From the NCBI GenBank assembly GCA_963742725.1, contig CAVUMX010000001.1, forward strand, positions 1,674,001-1,738,000: a stretch of 64,000 nt of DNA, written 5' to 3'. The notes under the pieces are model-generated. The model searched no databases, was not told the DNA's origin, and was given only the letters and a program-made list of their open reading frames with translations. Below are positions 9,482-17,978 of the stretch, piece after piece (position 1 is the stretch's first letter; the number at the start of each line of letters is the position of its first letter). The translations under genes and the position numbers were made by a program. The DNA comes from CAVVAL01 sp963742725 (lineage in GTDB: Bacteria; Actinomycetota; Actinomycetes; Mycobacteriales; Cryptosporangiaceae).

Positions 9482-9548
9482 AAGTGTCGGGGATATCGGG
9501 GTATCCGGCGCCGGATTTCAGGACGGGATTCCGAACAGTCCGGTTCGG
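9482..9548 (+). repeat. 67-bp dispersed intergenic repeat, copy A
   Basis: First of four same-length copies (others at 17629, 29960 and 43115), all in the same orientation and all between genes. Conserved cores are TGTCGGG, ATCGGGGTATCCG and ACAGTCC. The ends form an imperfect inverted repeat, roughly ACTGTCGGG against CCCGAACAGT. In this copy the centre ATCCGGCGCCGGAT is a perfect palindrome. It sits 76 bp beyond the mqnA stop. It could be a REP/MITE-like element or a terminator-type RNA fold. Confidence 0.8.
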
Positions 9549-9553
9549 GTTGG

Positions 9554-9641
9554 GCGCGGCGGGTTCGGGTTAGGCGCGGCGGGTTCGGGTTAGGCGCGGT
9601 CAGCCGGTGAAGAGTTGGGCGCGGTTAGCCGGTGAAGAGGT
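9554..9641. repeat. Tandem repeats including a duplicate of the mqnA 3' end
   Basis: A 20-bp unit starting GCGCGGCGGGTTCGGGTTAG is repeated exactly at 9554-9573 and 9574-9593. Two related units follow at 9594-9618 and 9619-9641. The second of these contains the mqnA stop codon and last codons (LFTG), and the first is a near copy of it with TGA in place of TAA. The end of mqnA therefore seems to have been duplicated in tandem just downstream of the gene. Confidence 0.75.
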
Positions 9642-10473
9642 CGGGGCCGTCGAGTGGGGGGACCTCACCCCAGGCGGCGGCGCGCCTGGCGAACTCGCGG
9701 AGGCCGGCGAGCTGCCGCTCCCCCAGCGAGAAGTCCAGCGCGCGGAAGTAGGCGGCGAGGGTGTCCGGGTCGAACACCTCCCAGCGCGCGGCGTCGGCGG
9801 CGACGGTGTCGATCTGCGACAGGCACAGGTCGCGGGAGCGCAGGAACGCCTCGTGGACGTCCTTGACCAGCCCCGGGTTGGCCGCCGCGAAATCCCGTCG
9901 GACCGCCCAGACGGCGAAGACCATCGGCAGGCCTGACCATTCGCGCCAGGCCTGGCCGAGGTCCGTCACGGTGAGGCCGTGGCCGGGCGCCTCGTACAGG
10001 GCCCGAAGAGCCGGATCGCCGATCAGGACGCCGGCGTCGGCCTCCAGCAGCATCGCGCCCAGGTCGGGCGGGCAGCGGAAGTACTGGGGCGAGACGCCGT
10101 ACTTGTCCCGCAGCAGCATCCGCGCGAGGAGGACGCTCGTCCGGCTGGTGGAGCCCAGTGCCACGCGGCTGCCGTCCAGCCCGTCGAGCGGACCCTTCGA
10201 CACCACGTTCACCGACAGCACCGGACCGTCGCTGCCGACCGCGATGTCCGGCAGGACCAGCAGCTCGTCGGCGTGCCGCAGGTACTCGACCAGGCTGATC
10301 GGGCCGATGTCCAGATCCCCCCGGACGAGCGCGTCGCTCAGGTTGTCCGGCGTGTCCTTCGTCAGCTCGACGTCGAGGAGGGCACCCGTCCGGACCAGCC
10401 CCCAGTAGATCGGCAGGCAGTTCAGGAACTGGATGTGCCCCACCCGGGGCCGCTGCGGAACGTCCTTGTTCAC
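9625..10473 (-). CDS. mqnA: Chorismate dehydratase MqnA (futalosine menaquinone pathway)
   Basis: A 282-residue enzyme that removes water from chorismate to give 3-[(1-carboxyvinyl)oxy]benzoate, the first step of the futalosine/aminofutalosine route to menaquinone. The fold is periplasmic-binding-protein-like but cytosolic. Signature segments are RVGHIQFLNCLPIYWGL, LTKDTPDNLSDALVRGDLDI, ALGSTSRTSVLLARMLL and GLPMVFAVWAVRRDF. I chose the GTG at 10473, which starts NKDVPQRPRVGH and gives the usual length; the frame runs 20 codons further upstream. mqnE lies about 7.5 kb away and the late genes at 52-55 kb. Confidence 0.95.
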   Translation of the reverse strand: MNKDVPQRPRVGHIQFLNCLPIYWGLVRTGALLDVELTKDTPDNLSDALVRGDLDIGPISLVEYLRHADELLVLPDIAVGSDGPVLSVNVVSKGPLDGLDGSRVALGSTSRTSVLLARMLLRDKYGVSPQYFRCPPDLGAMLLEADAGVLIGDPALRALYEAPGHGLTVTDLGQAWREWSGLPMVFAVWAVRRDFAAANPGLVKDVHEAFLRSRDLCLSQIDTVAADAARWEVFDPDTLAAYFRALDFSLGERQLAGLREFARRAAAWGEVPPLDGPDLFTG

Positions 10474-10650
10474 GCCGCCGAGCGTACGTGCCGCCCGCTG
10501 AGACCGCGCTGTGGGCCCGCGCACAAAACTCACGGCAATTTCACGGAACTCTTAACTGGGTACTCACACGGCCGCAAATAGAGTCGCCTCCATCACGCGA
10601 GCTGAACCTATTTCGGCGTGAAATTCCCGTGAAGAAAGGAATGCATTGCC

Positions 10651-11802
10651 ATGCGCACTCAGCGCCTCGTCCGGGTCGCCGGACTCATCGCCGCCACCAC
10701 ATTTCTCGCCGCAGGTTCGAGCCTCGCGCTGGCGTCCGGAGCGGCGGCCGACCCGGGTACCAGTCCGTCACCCTCCCCCTCGCCGTCCACCAGCGCCTCT
10801 CCCACGACCAAGCCACCGGCAGAGCCGCCATTGCCGGGCGCCGTCGACGCGAAGGTCGTGATCCACACCAAGGTCTTCGCGGAGAAGCCGAAGTCGGCGA
10901 TCGCCAGATTCGCCGTGCGGAGCACGAAGCCGGCGACCGGGTACCGCCTCACGATCAAGGTGGCGCAGTCGCTCGGGATGCACGCCATCAACGACAAGGG
11001 TTGGTCGTGCGCATTCTCCGACATGGACAAGCCGGTATACATCTTCACGTGCGATTACCAGGGCGAGGCCACGGTCAAGCCGAATGACATCCGTGCGGCC
11101 TACGAAATGCCGCAGAAGGCCGGGCAGACGTTCACGTTGCGCGCGTCGGTCACCACGACGGAGACCGACTCGAACCCGGCGAACAACAGCGCGTCCGCCA
11201 CGATCGTCGTTCCGGCGGACAAGCCGGTGCCGGCCGCGCGCAAGGGCACGATCGCCGGGCGCGTCTGGAACGACGTCAACGGCAACGGGCGCCAGGACGC
11301 GGGTGAGAAGGGCGTCAAGGGCGCGAAGGTCATGCTGAGCCTCGGTACGACCGGCAACACCGTGCCCGAGATCATCGGTCCGATCACCACTGGGGCGGAC
11401 GGGCGCTACGCCTTCAAGAACCTCGCGCCGACCGTGCCGGGCAGGACGAGCTACTTCGTCGCCGCCGCCGCACCCGGCAGGACCTGGACGTTCACCAGGA
11501 CCGACATCGGTGCCGAGCGCGGCGACTCCGACTTCACCGCCGAAGGCAGCGACCCCATGCTCGAAAGCCACCTCGGCGGGGCCGGCGCGGTCGTTGGCAC
11601 CTACGACAAGGCCGTCGTCGTCGCCGGCAGGACGACCACCCTCGACGCGGGGCTCGTCACCAAGGACGGCACGGGTGCCGGCACCGGCGACGAGCTGCCC
11701 AAGACGGGTGCCGGTGTGACGGTCGTCCTCGCCGCGGGCGGGGCGCTGCTGGCCGCCGGTGCGGCGCTGGTCCTGCTCGGACGGCGCCGCCGCGTCGCAT
11801 AG
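10651..11802 (+). CDS. LPXTG-anchored surface protein with SdrD/Cna-B-like domain
   Basis: A 383-residue secreted wall protein. It has a signal peptide (about residues 1-33, ending GAAADPG), a short Pro/Ser/Thr spacer, and a beta-rich domain (about 50-190) resembling DUF11/CARDB modules. A domain beginning near 198 (GTIAGRVWNDVNGNGRQDAG) matches the SdrD B-repeat/Cna-B type. Sortase signal LPKTG is at 349-353, followed by a hydrophobic helix and the tail RRRRVA. Sortase would therefore couple it to peptidoglycan. AAAGGA upstream supports the ATG at 10651. The upstream gap is AT-richer than its surroundings and probably holds divergent promoters for this gene and mqnA. Confidence 0.87.
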   Translation: MRTQRLVRVAGLIAATTFLAAGSSLALASGAAADPGTSPSPSPSPSTSASPTTKPPAEPPLPGAVDAKVVIHTKVFAEKPKSAIARFAVRSTKPATGYRLTIKVAQSLGMHAINDKGWSCAFSDMDKPVYIFTCDYQGEATVKPNDIRAAYEMPQKAGQTFTLRASVTTTETDSNPANNSASATIVVPADKPVPAARKGTIAGRVWNDVNGNGRQDAGEKGVKGAKVMLSLGTTGNTVPEIIGPITTGADGRYAFKNLAPTVPGRTSYFVAAAAPGRTWTFTRTDIGAERGDSDFTAEGSDPMLESHLGGAGAVVGTYDKAVVVAGRTTTLDAGLVTKDGTGAGTGDELPKTGAGVTVVLAAGGALLAAGAALVLLGRRRRVA

Positions 11803-11806
11803 GCAG

Positions 11807-13072
11807 TCATGCTGAGCGCAGCGCCACCACGGGGGTGGGGCTGCGCTCAGCCGCTGTCTGGTCGGTCCGCGCAGCCACCCGCAGCAGCGGACGGGCGTAG
11901 CCGGCTGCGGCGAGCACGCACAGGACGCCGCACACGCCGTAGACCACCCGAGGATCCGCCACCCCCACCACGACGCCGCCGACCGCGAGCGACAGGACCG
12001 AACCCAGGTTGCTGACCGCCGTGACCACGGAGAAGATCCGGCCACGCGCGTGCTCCGGTGCCCGCCGTCCGAACGTGGTCTGCCGGACGACGTTCATCGC
12101 GCCGTTCCCGATCCCACCCAGCGCGAACAGCGGCATCAGCCACCACGCGCCCGGTACGACAGCGACTCCGGCCAGCGCGGCCGCCTGGACCGCCGCCGCA
12201 CTCAGGGTCCATCGCAGCAGCGCGCCGTCACCTCGGGCGGCGAGACCGGCGATCCAGGCACCGGCGAACATGCCGGCCATCCAGCAGGCGCCGACCAGCC
12301 CGAACACCGTGGCGCTGGCGCCGAGCGTGCCCCGGACGAGGAACACCTCGGCGACGTTCGTGACCTGCAACAGCACGGCGACGATCGTGGTCATGGCGAG
12401 TTGCGTCGTCATGACGGGGTCGGCGCGCAGCAGCCGGACGCTCGCCCGGAAGCCGCCGGTGGTGGCGCGCGGCGCCGAGGCGCGCGGTTGCCGCCGGGTC
12501 CGCAGCAGGAGGGTCGCCGCCGCGGCCGCCGCGTACAGCGCGGTCGCGACGAGCACGGGGACGCGCGTCCCGTAGGCACCGGTGAGGATGCCGCCGAGCA
12601 CGGGGCCGAGTACCAGTCCGACCGTGTTCGCCGACGTCACGAGGCTGTTCGCGGCGGGCAGTGCGTCCGGTCCGACCATCGACGGCACGAGCGAACTGAG
12701 CGTCGGGCTGGCGACGGAGAAGCCGAGGGCGAGTACGGCGACGAGTCCGAGGACGCCCGCGACCTGGTCCGTCCACGCCAGCGCGGCGCAGGTGACGACC
12801 TGGACGACTCCGGCGCCGATGAGCAGCCGCCGGCTGTCGGTGCGGTCGACGAGCGTGCCGGACAGGGGCGCGGCGAGCACCATCGGCACCGCGGTGGCCA
12901 GCATCAGACCGGCGACGACCGCGCCCGACGCGCCCTGGTCGTGGAGCCGGAGCAGGAGCGCGGTGGCGACCAGGAACTCGCCCGTGTACAGCAGGAACAC
13001 GACGAGCGCGGCGACGCGGACCTCACGTCCGAGCCCAGCGAGCGTGGCAGCACGGCCAGATGTGAAGGACAT
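11807..13072 (-). CDS. MFS transporter, drug-efflux type
   Basis: A 421-residue major facilitator with about 12 hydrophobic segments. The loop between segments 2 and 3 (SGTLVDRTDSRRLL) fits the MFS motif A region. Its top relatives are probably the MFS exporters that travel with ArsR/HTH regulators; the substrate is unknown. The ATG at 13072 begins SFTSGRAATLAG. It lies inside the loop of a 17-bp perfect inverted repeat (13051-13104), with no strong Shine-Dalgarno. The gene is 50 bp downstream of the ArsR-type gene on the same strand, so they likely form an operon. Confidence 0.88.
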   Translation of the reverse strand: MSFTSGRAATLAGLGREVRVAALVVFLLYTGEFLVATALLLRLHDQGASGAVVAGLMLATAVPMVLAAPLSGTLVDRTDSRRLLIGAGVVQVVTCAALAWTDQVAGVLGLVAVLALGFSVASPTLSSLVPSMVGPDALPAANSLVTSANTVGLVLGPVLGGILTGAYGTRVPVLVATALYAAAAAATLLLRTRRQPRASAPRATTGGFRASVRLLRADPVMTTQLAMTTIVAVLLQVTNVAEVFLVRGTLGASATVFGLVGACWMAGMFAGAWIAGLAARGDGALLRWTLSAAAVQAAALAGVAVVPGAWWLMPLFALGGIGNGAMNVVRQTTFGRRAPEHARGRIFSVVTAVSNLGSVLSLAVGGVVVGVADPRVVYGVCGVLCVLAAAGYARPLLRVAARTDQTAAERSPTPVVALRSA

Positions 13073-13104
13073 ACTTCGAAGGTAATGCTTCACATCTGGC
13101 CGTG
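13051..13104. promoter_or_regulatory. 17-bp perfect inverted repeat spanning the MFS start codon
   Basis: CACGGCCAGATGTGAAG at 13051-13067 is matched perfectly by its reverse complement at 13088-13104, with 20 bp between. The MFS start codon (13070-13072) is inside the loop and one arm encodes the first codons of the protein. As DNA it could be an operator for the neighbouring ArsR-type repressor. As RNA it would form a long hairpin that limits ribosome access. Either function is inferred. Confidence 0.75.
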
Positions 13105-13122
13105 GCAAGAGCCTGTGGCGGA

Positions 13123-13713
13123 TCAGTCCTCGCCGACGATGGGCAACATGCGGAGGTTGACGAAGACGTCGCGGGCGCCGTCGGGGGCCTGGCCGCTGCG
13201 TACCGCCAGCCGGTACGGCGCCATGATCTCCAGCATCTTCTCGGCGAGTTCTTCCAGCTCAGCCGCCGTGACCAGCAGCCGCGAGTGGGATGTCAGCGCC
13301 GCGTCCTGCCACTCCAGCGGCTCGTCCGCCGCTGCCGCGAGGTACGCCTCGGTGCGCTTGTCCGACCGGGACTCGGCATGGCGGAACATGAACTGCTGCG
13401 CGGCCCCGACCCCACCCGACGCGCCGAACCCGCCCCTGGTCGCGAACCCGCCGCCCCCGACCGCGCGCCACCGACGCTCCCGCGCGTCGCCGGTCGACTC
13501 CGCGTCCTCGATCAGGCCCCACTTCGCCAGCGCCCGCAGGTGGTAGCTCGTCGCGCTCGGCGACAGTCCGCACACCCGCGCGCACTCGGTCGCGGTGGCG
13601 GTGACGCCCGTCCCCAGGTGTTCGAGGATCGCGAGCCTGGCCGGGTGGGCAAGTGCCCGGATCGCCCGGGGATCGTCGACGACGACCCCGGTCTTCTGCG
13701 ACGAGTCGGTCAT
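13123..13713 (-). CDS. ArsR-family winged-helix regulator
   Basis: A 196-residue transcriptional regulator. The N-terminal winged helix is clear: DDPRAIRALAHPARLAILEH, then ATECARVCGLSPSATSYHLR and ALAKWGLIEDAEST. The C-terminal half has a helical segment (AAELEELAEKMLEIMAP) suited to dimerisation or ligand sensing. No arsenical CxC motif is present, so it is not a metal sensor of the classic type. It is the first gene of a pair with the MFS exporter, a common repressor-pump layout, and the palindrome at 13051-13104 is its best candidate operator. Confidence 0.88.
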   Translation of the reverse strand: MTDSSQKTGVVVDDPRAIRALAHPARLAILEHLGTGVTATATECARVCGLSPSATSYHLRALAKWGLIEDAESTGDARERRWRAVGGGGFATRGGFGASGGVGAAQQFMFRHAESRSDKRTEAYLAAAADEPLEWQDAALTSHSRLLVTAAELEELAEKMLEIMAPYRLAVRSGQAPDGARDVFVNLRMLPIVGED

Positions 13714-13969
13714 GGCCGCACCCTAGACGCCCGGCGCGCCCAGGCCGCGACGGCAGGCGGCGGCGGGCGGCGTCCCAGGTGGCGGCAGGCGGCAGGCGGC
13801 GGGCGGCGGTAGCCACGCGAAACGCGTTGGCGGGATCGGGGGGCGAGGCGTAACGTGCCCAGACTGTGCGCGGGTAGAGGCGCACCCCGTCGAAGCCGGG
13901 CGGACCGGAGTGGCATGACCGCGCCGGGCCTAGGGCAGTGGGCCACCAGCGACCCTGCCGAGGAGCACT

Positions 13970-15928
13970 GTGCCCACCGACCTCTCCACCGATCTCGCCG
14001 CCGAAGCAACTCACCTCAAGGCGTCCCGGGACGCGCTGCACGTCATGCGGGAGCACACCGCCGCGCTCCTCGACTCGGACGTCAGCGGCGACCCGTTCTC
14101 CGCCGAGGCCCTCGCGAAGGTGCTGTACCGGCGCATGGAGCAGCTGCTCGACGACGGCACGACGCCGCTGTTCTTCGGCCGGATCGACCACGACGCCGGC
14201 CGCTACGAGGACGAGACGTTCTACGTGGGCCGCCGCCATGTCACGGACTCGGCGGGCGAGCCGATGGTCGTCGACTGGCGGGCGCCCGTCTCGACGTCCT
14301 TCTACCGCGCGAACGCCGCCGACCGGATGGGGCTCAGCCGGCGCCGCCGGTTCGGCTTCGACGGTGGCCGGCTCACGTCGCTGGAGGACGAGTACCTGTC
14401 GCGCGGTGAGGTGTCGGGGACGGGCAGCCAGATCCTCGCCGACGAGATCGAGCGGCCGCGCGTCGGTCCGATGCGTGACATCGTCGCGACGATCCAGCCG
14501 GACCAGGACGAGCTCGTCCGCGCGGATCTCGACGAGAGCATCTGCGTCCAGGGCGCGCCCGGTACCGGGAAGACTGCCGTCGGGCTGCACCGCGCCGCGT
14601 ACCTGCTCTTCGCGTACCGGGAACGCCTGAAGCGGACGGGCGTGCTGGTCGTCGGCCCGAACCGGGCGTTCCTCGGCTACATCGCCCAGGTGCTGCCGGC
14701 GCTCGGCGAGGTGGACGTCACCCAGACGACCGCCGACGAGCTGGTCTCGTCCGTCCCGGTCAAGGGGGTGGATTCTCCGGCGGCGGCGCGCGTGAAGGGC
14801 GACGCCCGCATGGCGGAGGTGCTGCGACGGGCGCTTCGCGGCGGCATTCGCCGTCCGACCGAAACGCTTGTCGTTCCGGACGGTTCGTCGCGGCTCCGCC
14901 TCGGTGTGAACGAGCTGAGCCGGATCGTCGACGACGTGCGCCGCGAGAACCTGCCGTACGCCGCCGGCCGGGAACGTGTGTGCCTGCGGACCGCCGAACG
15001 GCTGCGGCGCCAACTGGAGGAGCGCGGCGAGTCGCCGCCCGACCGGTGGGTGCAGCGGCTGGCCCGGTCGCGGCCGGTGCGGGCGTTCGCCGACTCGGTG
15101 TGGCCGGCGGTCGACCCGGTGAAGCTCGTCGCGAGCGTCCTCGCCGACCCCGGCTCCGACCTGCTGACCGCCGAGGAGCAGGACGCGATCCGCCGCACGA
15201 CCCGCAAGTGGACCGCCGCCGACGCCGTCCTCGTCGACGAGGCCGCCGGCCTGCTCGACCGGACGCCCACCTACGGGCACGTGATCGTCGACGAAGCGCA
15301 GGACCTCTCGCCCATGCAGTGCCGCGCGATCGGCCGCCGCTGCACGCACGGGTCCGTGACCGTCCTCGGGGACCTCGCCCAGGGCACCTCCGTCACGGCC
15401 GCCGACAGCTGGGCCACCACGCTGGCCCACCTCGGCAAACCGGACGCGCGGATCGTCCCGCTGACCACCGGGTACCGGGTGCCGGCCGAGATCGTCGAGC
15501 TGGCGAACCGGATGCTGCCGCTGCTGGCCACCGGCGTCGCACCCGCCGTCTCGATCCGGCGCGCACCGGGTGCGCTCACGATCCACCCCTCAGCGGACGG
15601 CGTCGCGGTGCTGGAGGCCGTCCGGCGGGCGCTGCGACGGGACGGATCGATCGCCGTGATCGCCGCCGACACGGCCGTGGACGGCCTGGTCACGCTCCTC
15701 GACGCGCCGCGGCTGGAGGACAGCATCGCCAGCGACAGCCCACGGGTGACCGTCGTCCCGGCGAGCCTGGCGAAGGGGCTGGAGTACGACCAGGTCATCG
15801 TCGTGGAACCGGCCGACGTCGTGGACGCCGAACCGCGTGGACTGCACCGCCTCTACGTGGTGCTCACCCGCGCGGTATCCCGGCTCGTCGTGCTGCACGC
15901 CCGGCCCCTGCCGGACGCGCTGCTCTAG
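13970..15928 (+). CDS. helD: HelD-like UvrD/PcrA-family ATPase (RNA polymerase recycling factor)
   Basis: A 652-residue SF1 helicase-like ATPase. It has a helical N-terminus (about 1-60), the actinobacterial HelD stretch YVGRRHVTDSAGEPMVVDWR, Walker A GAPGTGKT at residues 195-202, Walker B-type VIVDEAQDLSPMQCRA, and C-terminal motifs VPASLAKGLEYDQVIV and LYVVLTRAVSRLVVL. Proteins with this layout bind stalled RNA polymerase and release it from nucleic acid using ATP. GAGGAG lies 4 nt before the GTG start. It ends with a 4-bp convergent overlap with the next gene. Confidence 0.88.
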   Translation: MPTDLSTDLAAEATHLKASRDALHVMREHTAALLDSDVSGDPFSAEALAKVLYRRMEQLLDDGTTPLFFGRIDHDAGRYEDETFYVGRRHVTDSAGEPMVVDWRAPVSTSFYRANAADRMGLSRRRRFGFDGGRLTSLEDEYLSRGEVSGTGSQILADEIERPRVGPMRDIVATIQPDQDELVRADLDESICVQGAPGTGKTAVGLHRAAYLLFAYRERLKRTGVLVVGPNRAFLGYIAQVLPALGEVDVTQTTADELVSSVPVKGVDSPAAARVKGDARMAEVLRRALRGGIRRPTETLVVPDGSSRLRLGVNELSRIVDDVRRENLPYAAGRERVCLRTAERLRRQLEERGESPPDRWVQRLARSRPVRAFADSVWPAVDPVKLVASVLADPGSDLLTAEEQDAIRRTTRKWTAADAVLVDEAAGLLDRTPTYGHVIVDEAQDLSPMQCRAIGRRCTHGSVTVLGDLAQGTSVTAADSWATTLAHLGKPDARIVPLTTGYRVPAEIVELANRMLPLLATGVAPAVSIRRAPGALTIHPSADGVAVLEAVRRALRRDGSIAVIAADTAVDGLVTLLDAPRLEDSIASDSPRVTVVPASLAKGLEYDQVIVVEPADVVDAEPRGLHRLYVVLTRAVSRLVVLHARPLPDALL

Positions 15929-16116
15929 CCGATCGCCTCGAGTTCGTCCTCGGCGGCGCGGCCCAGGTACAGGGTCTCGCCGACGCTGTCGGTCACCTCG
16001 ATCTCGTACCCGCCGGGGAAAACCTCCAGCACGGCGGCGCCACTGCCGGCCGGAATCTCGTACTCGGGCAGGCCGAACTTCAGCCGCACCACGTCGAACT
16101 GGGAGAACTGGGCCAC
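15925..16116 (-). CDS. Small DUF4926-like protein
   Basis: A 63-residue soluble protein. It resembles the small all-beta DUF4926-type family: FDVVRLKFGLPEYEIPAGSG then AAVLEVFPGGYEIEVTDSVG. The function of these proteins is unknown. It starts at a GTG and ends overlapping the helD stop by 4 bp on the opposite strand, so mRNA 3' ends overlap. The family call is from memory of the sequence pattern. Confidence 0.65.
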   Translation of the reverse strand: MAQFSQFDVVRLKFGLPEYEIPAGSGAAVLEVFPGGYEIEVTDSVGETLYLGRAAEDELEAIG

Positions 16117-16163
16117 GTCGATCGTCCGTTTCTGTGTGCGGTCAACGATGACCGCGTGATCTG

Positions 16164-17537
16164 TCAGAGGATCTCACCTGCGCGCCAGATCGTGGCCTGC
16201 GGCGCAGCTGCGGTCAGTTGCGTGTTCAGGCCATGTGAGGCGATGAACGACGGCCTCGGCACCCGGTGGGCGTCGAGGAAGAACGCGCGGTTGACGTCGG
16301 TAACCGTCACCACCGCAAGATTATCCGCCGCCGCCGGAACACGCTCGGTGATTACCTCGGCAATGTGCGCGGATGTCGTCCCGACCGGCAGCTCGACCGT
16401 CGTCGCCGCCGGGTCGTCACGGGCGATGGCCCAGGACGGGCGGGCATGGTCCGAGCGGTAGACGCGGCCGTCGACCAGCTTGACGAGAACCGCCACGCTC
16501 GGCGCCGCGCCCGCAGCGGGTGCGGTGTCCTTGTCGACCTCGATGTACAGGTATGTTCGCTGGTCACCGACGGCCGGCGTGTCCGGGTCGGACGGCGACT
16601 CGATCTTGCCCTCGCGCTCCAGTTCCTCCGCCATCATCGGGTACGTCCACGGGTTGACGTCCATCAGGTACTCGCGCGCCCGCCGGTCCGGCCGGACCTG
16701 GTCGGCGCCCAAGGTGAACCGCATCGGGTTCGTCCCCTGGTCACACATCGTGTTGTTGATCGTGCAGGTGCGCAGGAGCGGGTGGTCGGACTCGTACACG
16801 CCGGCGAACGGCAGCGTCGCGTGACCCGGCCCGTGGTAGTAGGCGGTGCCGACGCGGTTCCCGGCGGCGTCCACGTCGACGGCGTAGATCCACTCGATGT
16901 CGGTCGTCCGGCCCCAGCGCGCCATCAGCGCGGGGCTGTCGGTGCCGCCGTCCTCGTTGCTCCAGATCACCGAGTACACGATGCGGCGGAGGCCGGGCGT
17001 CGGCGCGGACTGCACCTCGTGCCAGGCGAGTAACGGCGTGTCGGTGGTGGCGTTCTCGAACGGGCTCACCAGGGAGCGTCCCAGCACGACGGGCGCGTGC
17101 CTGCGGGCGACATCATCGGCCACGGACAGCCGCAGGTCGCGCAGGTCCACGCGGTGGCCGCCGGCCGAGCTCCGGTCCGCCGCGAACCGGAAGCGGACGA
17201 TGTGCGGGCCCTTGCTGAGGCGTCCGATTCCCAGCGATCGGGGCGTGCGCCGCTCGGTCGCGACGACCAGGTCGGTGACGTACCGCCCGTCGACATCGAT
17301 CGAGACCACGGCCGACTCCCGTCCCGGGGTGGCCCACGAGACGCCGGGTGCGGATGCGACCAGATCGAGGACGGTCTCACCCGAGTTCCGGGCCAGGACG
17401 GGCACCAGCACCGGACGGGCGTCCCGCCGGACGACCACCCCACCGGGCGCTGGCCTCAACGTGCCGTCGGCGGCGCTGGCCGGCGTCGGTGCACTGAGCA
17501 GGACGATGGCCAGGAGCAGCGCGGCAGCGATACGCAC
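16164..17537 (-). CDS. Secreted protein of unknown function
   Basis: A 457-residue exported protein. The N-terminus RIAAALLLAIVLLSAPTPASA is a signal peptide with an AxA-type cleavage site. The rest has no transmembrane segment and is rich in beta-strand patterns. Notable segments are FAADRSSAGGHRVDLRDLRL, SVIWSNEDGGTDSPALMARW and TCTINNTMCDQGTNPM, with paired Cys that could form a disulfide. I do not recognise the family; the length and a central segment (RWGRTTDIEWIYAVDVD) suggest an extracellular beta-sandwich or jelly-roll protein. The GTG start has AAGGGG 8 nt upstream. Confidence 0.75.
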   Translation of the reverse strand: MRIAAALLLAIVLLSAPTPASAADGTLRPAPGGVVVRRDARPVLVPVLARNSGETVLDLVASAPGVSWATPGRESAVVSIDVDGRYVTDLVVATERRTPRSLGIGRLSKGPHIVRFRFAADRSSAGGHRVDLRDLRLSVADDVARRHAPVVLGRSLVSPFENATTDTPLLAWHEVQSAPTPGLRRIVYSVIWSNEDGGTDSPALMARWGRTTDIEWIYAVDVDAAGNRVGTAYYHGPGHATLPFAGVYESDHPLLRTCTINNTMCDQGTNPMRFTLGADQVRPDRRAREYLMDVNPWTYPMMAEELEREGKIESPSDPDTPAVGDQRTYLYIEVDKDTAPAAGAAPSVAVLVKLVDGRVYRSDHARPSWAIARDDPAATTVELPVGTTSAHIAEVITERVPAAADNLAVVTVTDVNRAFFLDAHRVPRPSFIASHGLNTQLTAAAPQATIWRAGEIL

Positions 17538-17628
17538 GTGAATGTCCCCTTCCCCGTGAATGACCCGTTACGGGGATCTTTGGGGAACGGGATGAACAAT
17601 CGGCGAACGCGGGCCGCTTGAATCGTCC

Positions 17629-17695
17629 AACTGTCGGGCTTATCGGGGTATCCGACGCCCGGTTACAGCACGCCATCCCGAACAGTCCGGTTTGT
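17629..17695 (+). repeat. 67-bp dispersed intergenic repeat, copy B
   Basis: Aligns without gaps to copies A, C and D: AACTGTCGGG at the left, ATCGGGGTATCCG in the middle, CCCGAACAGTCCGG at the right. It begins 11 bp beyond the stop of the DUF4229 gene (17706) and lies between that gene and the start of the secreted-protein gene. Its position suits a terminator or post-transcriptional hairpin for the mqnE-DUF4229 transcript. Confidence 0.8.
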
Positions 17696-17705
17696 ACCAG
17701 ACGGC

Positions 17706-17978
17706 TCAGGCAGCAGGCGGCGGGGTCTCGTCCTCGTCGTCACCGCGCAACGTGGCGCGGAGCTTGTCCTTCTCGGCCTTGCGGCGCTTCAACCGCTGGT
17801 CGATCTGGACGCTCCAGTTGTTGCGGACGTTGCGCAGCAGCACGTACGACAGCGGCGCCGACAGCAGCAGCGAGGCGATCACGAGCAGCCAGGACCGCAG
17901 CCCGAGCAGGTACAGGACACCGGCGACGGCGCCGAAGCAGGCGAACCGGCCCAGGGTGTAGAGGATCGCGGGGTTCAT
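17706..17978 (-). CDS. DUF4229 membrane protein, mqnE partner
   Basis: A 90-residue protein with two hydrophobic segments (about residues 7-27 and 30-48) and a charged cytosolic tail (KRRKAEKDKLRATLRGDDED). This matches DUF4229, a short actinobacterial family commonly found directly after the menaquinone gene mqnE. Its ATG overlaps the mqnE stop (ATGA), so translation is probably coupled. Function unknown; a role near membrane quinone synthesis is only suggested by position. Confidence 0.83.
   Translation of the reverse strand: MNPAILYTLGRFACFGAVAGVLYLLGLRSWLLVIASLLLSAPLSYVLLRNVRNNWSVQIDQRLKRRKAEKDKLRATLRGDDEDETPPPAA

Noticed and set aside
12050..13546. Long plus-strand frames opposite the MFS/ArsR genes
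   Set aside because: They are antisense frames created by high GC; translations are Arg/Gly/Pro-rich with no family pattern.
13259..15586. 775-codon minus-strand frame opposite helD
   Set aside because: Shadow frame with low-complexity composition; helD on the plus strand has full family motifs.
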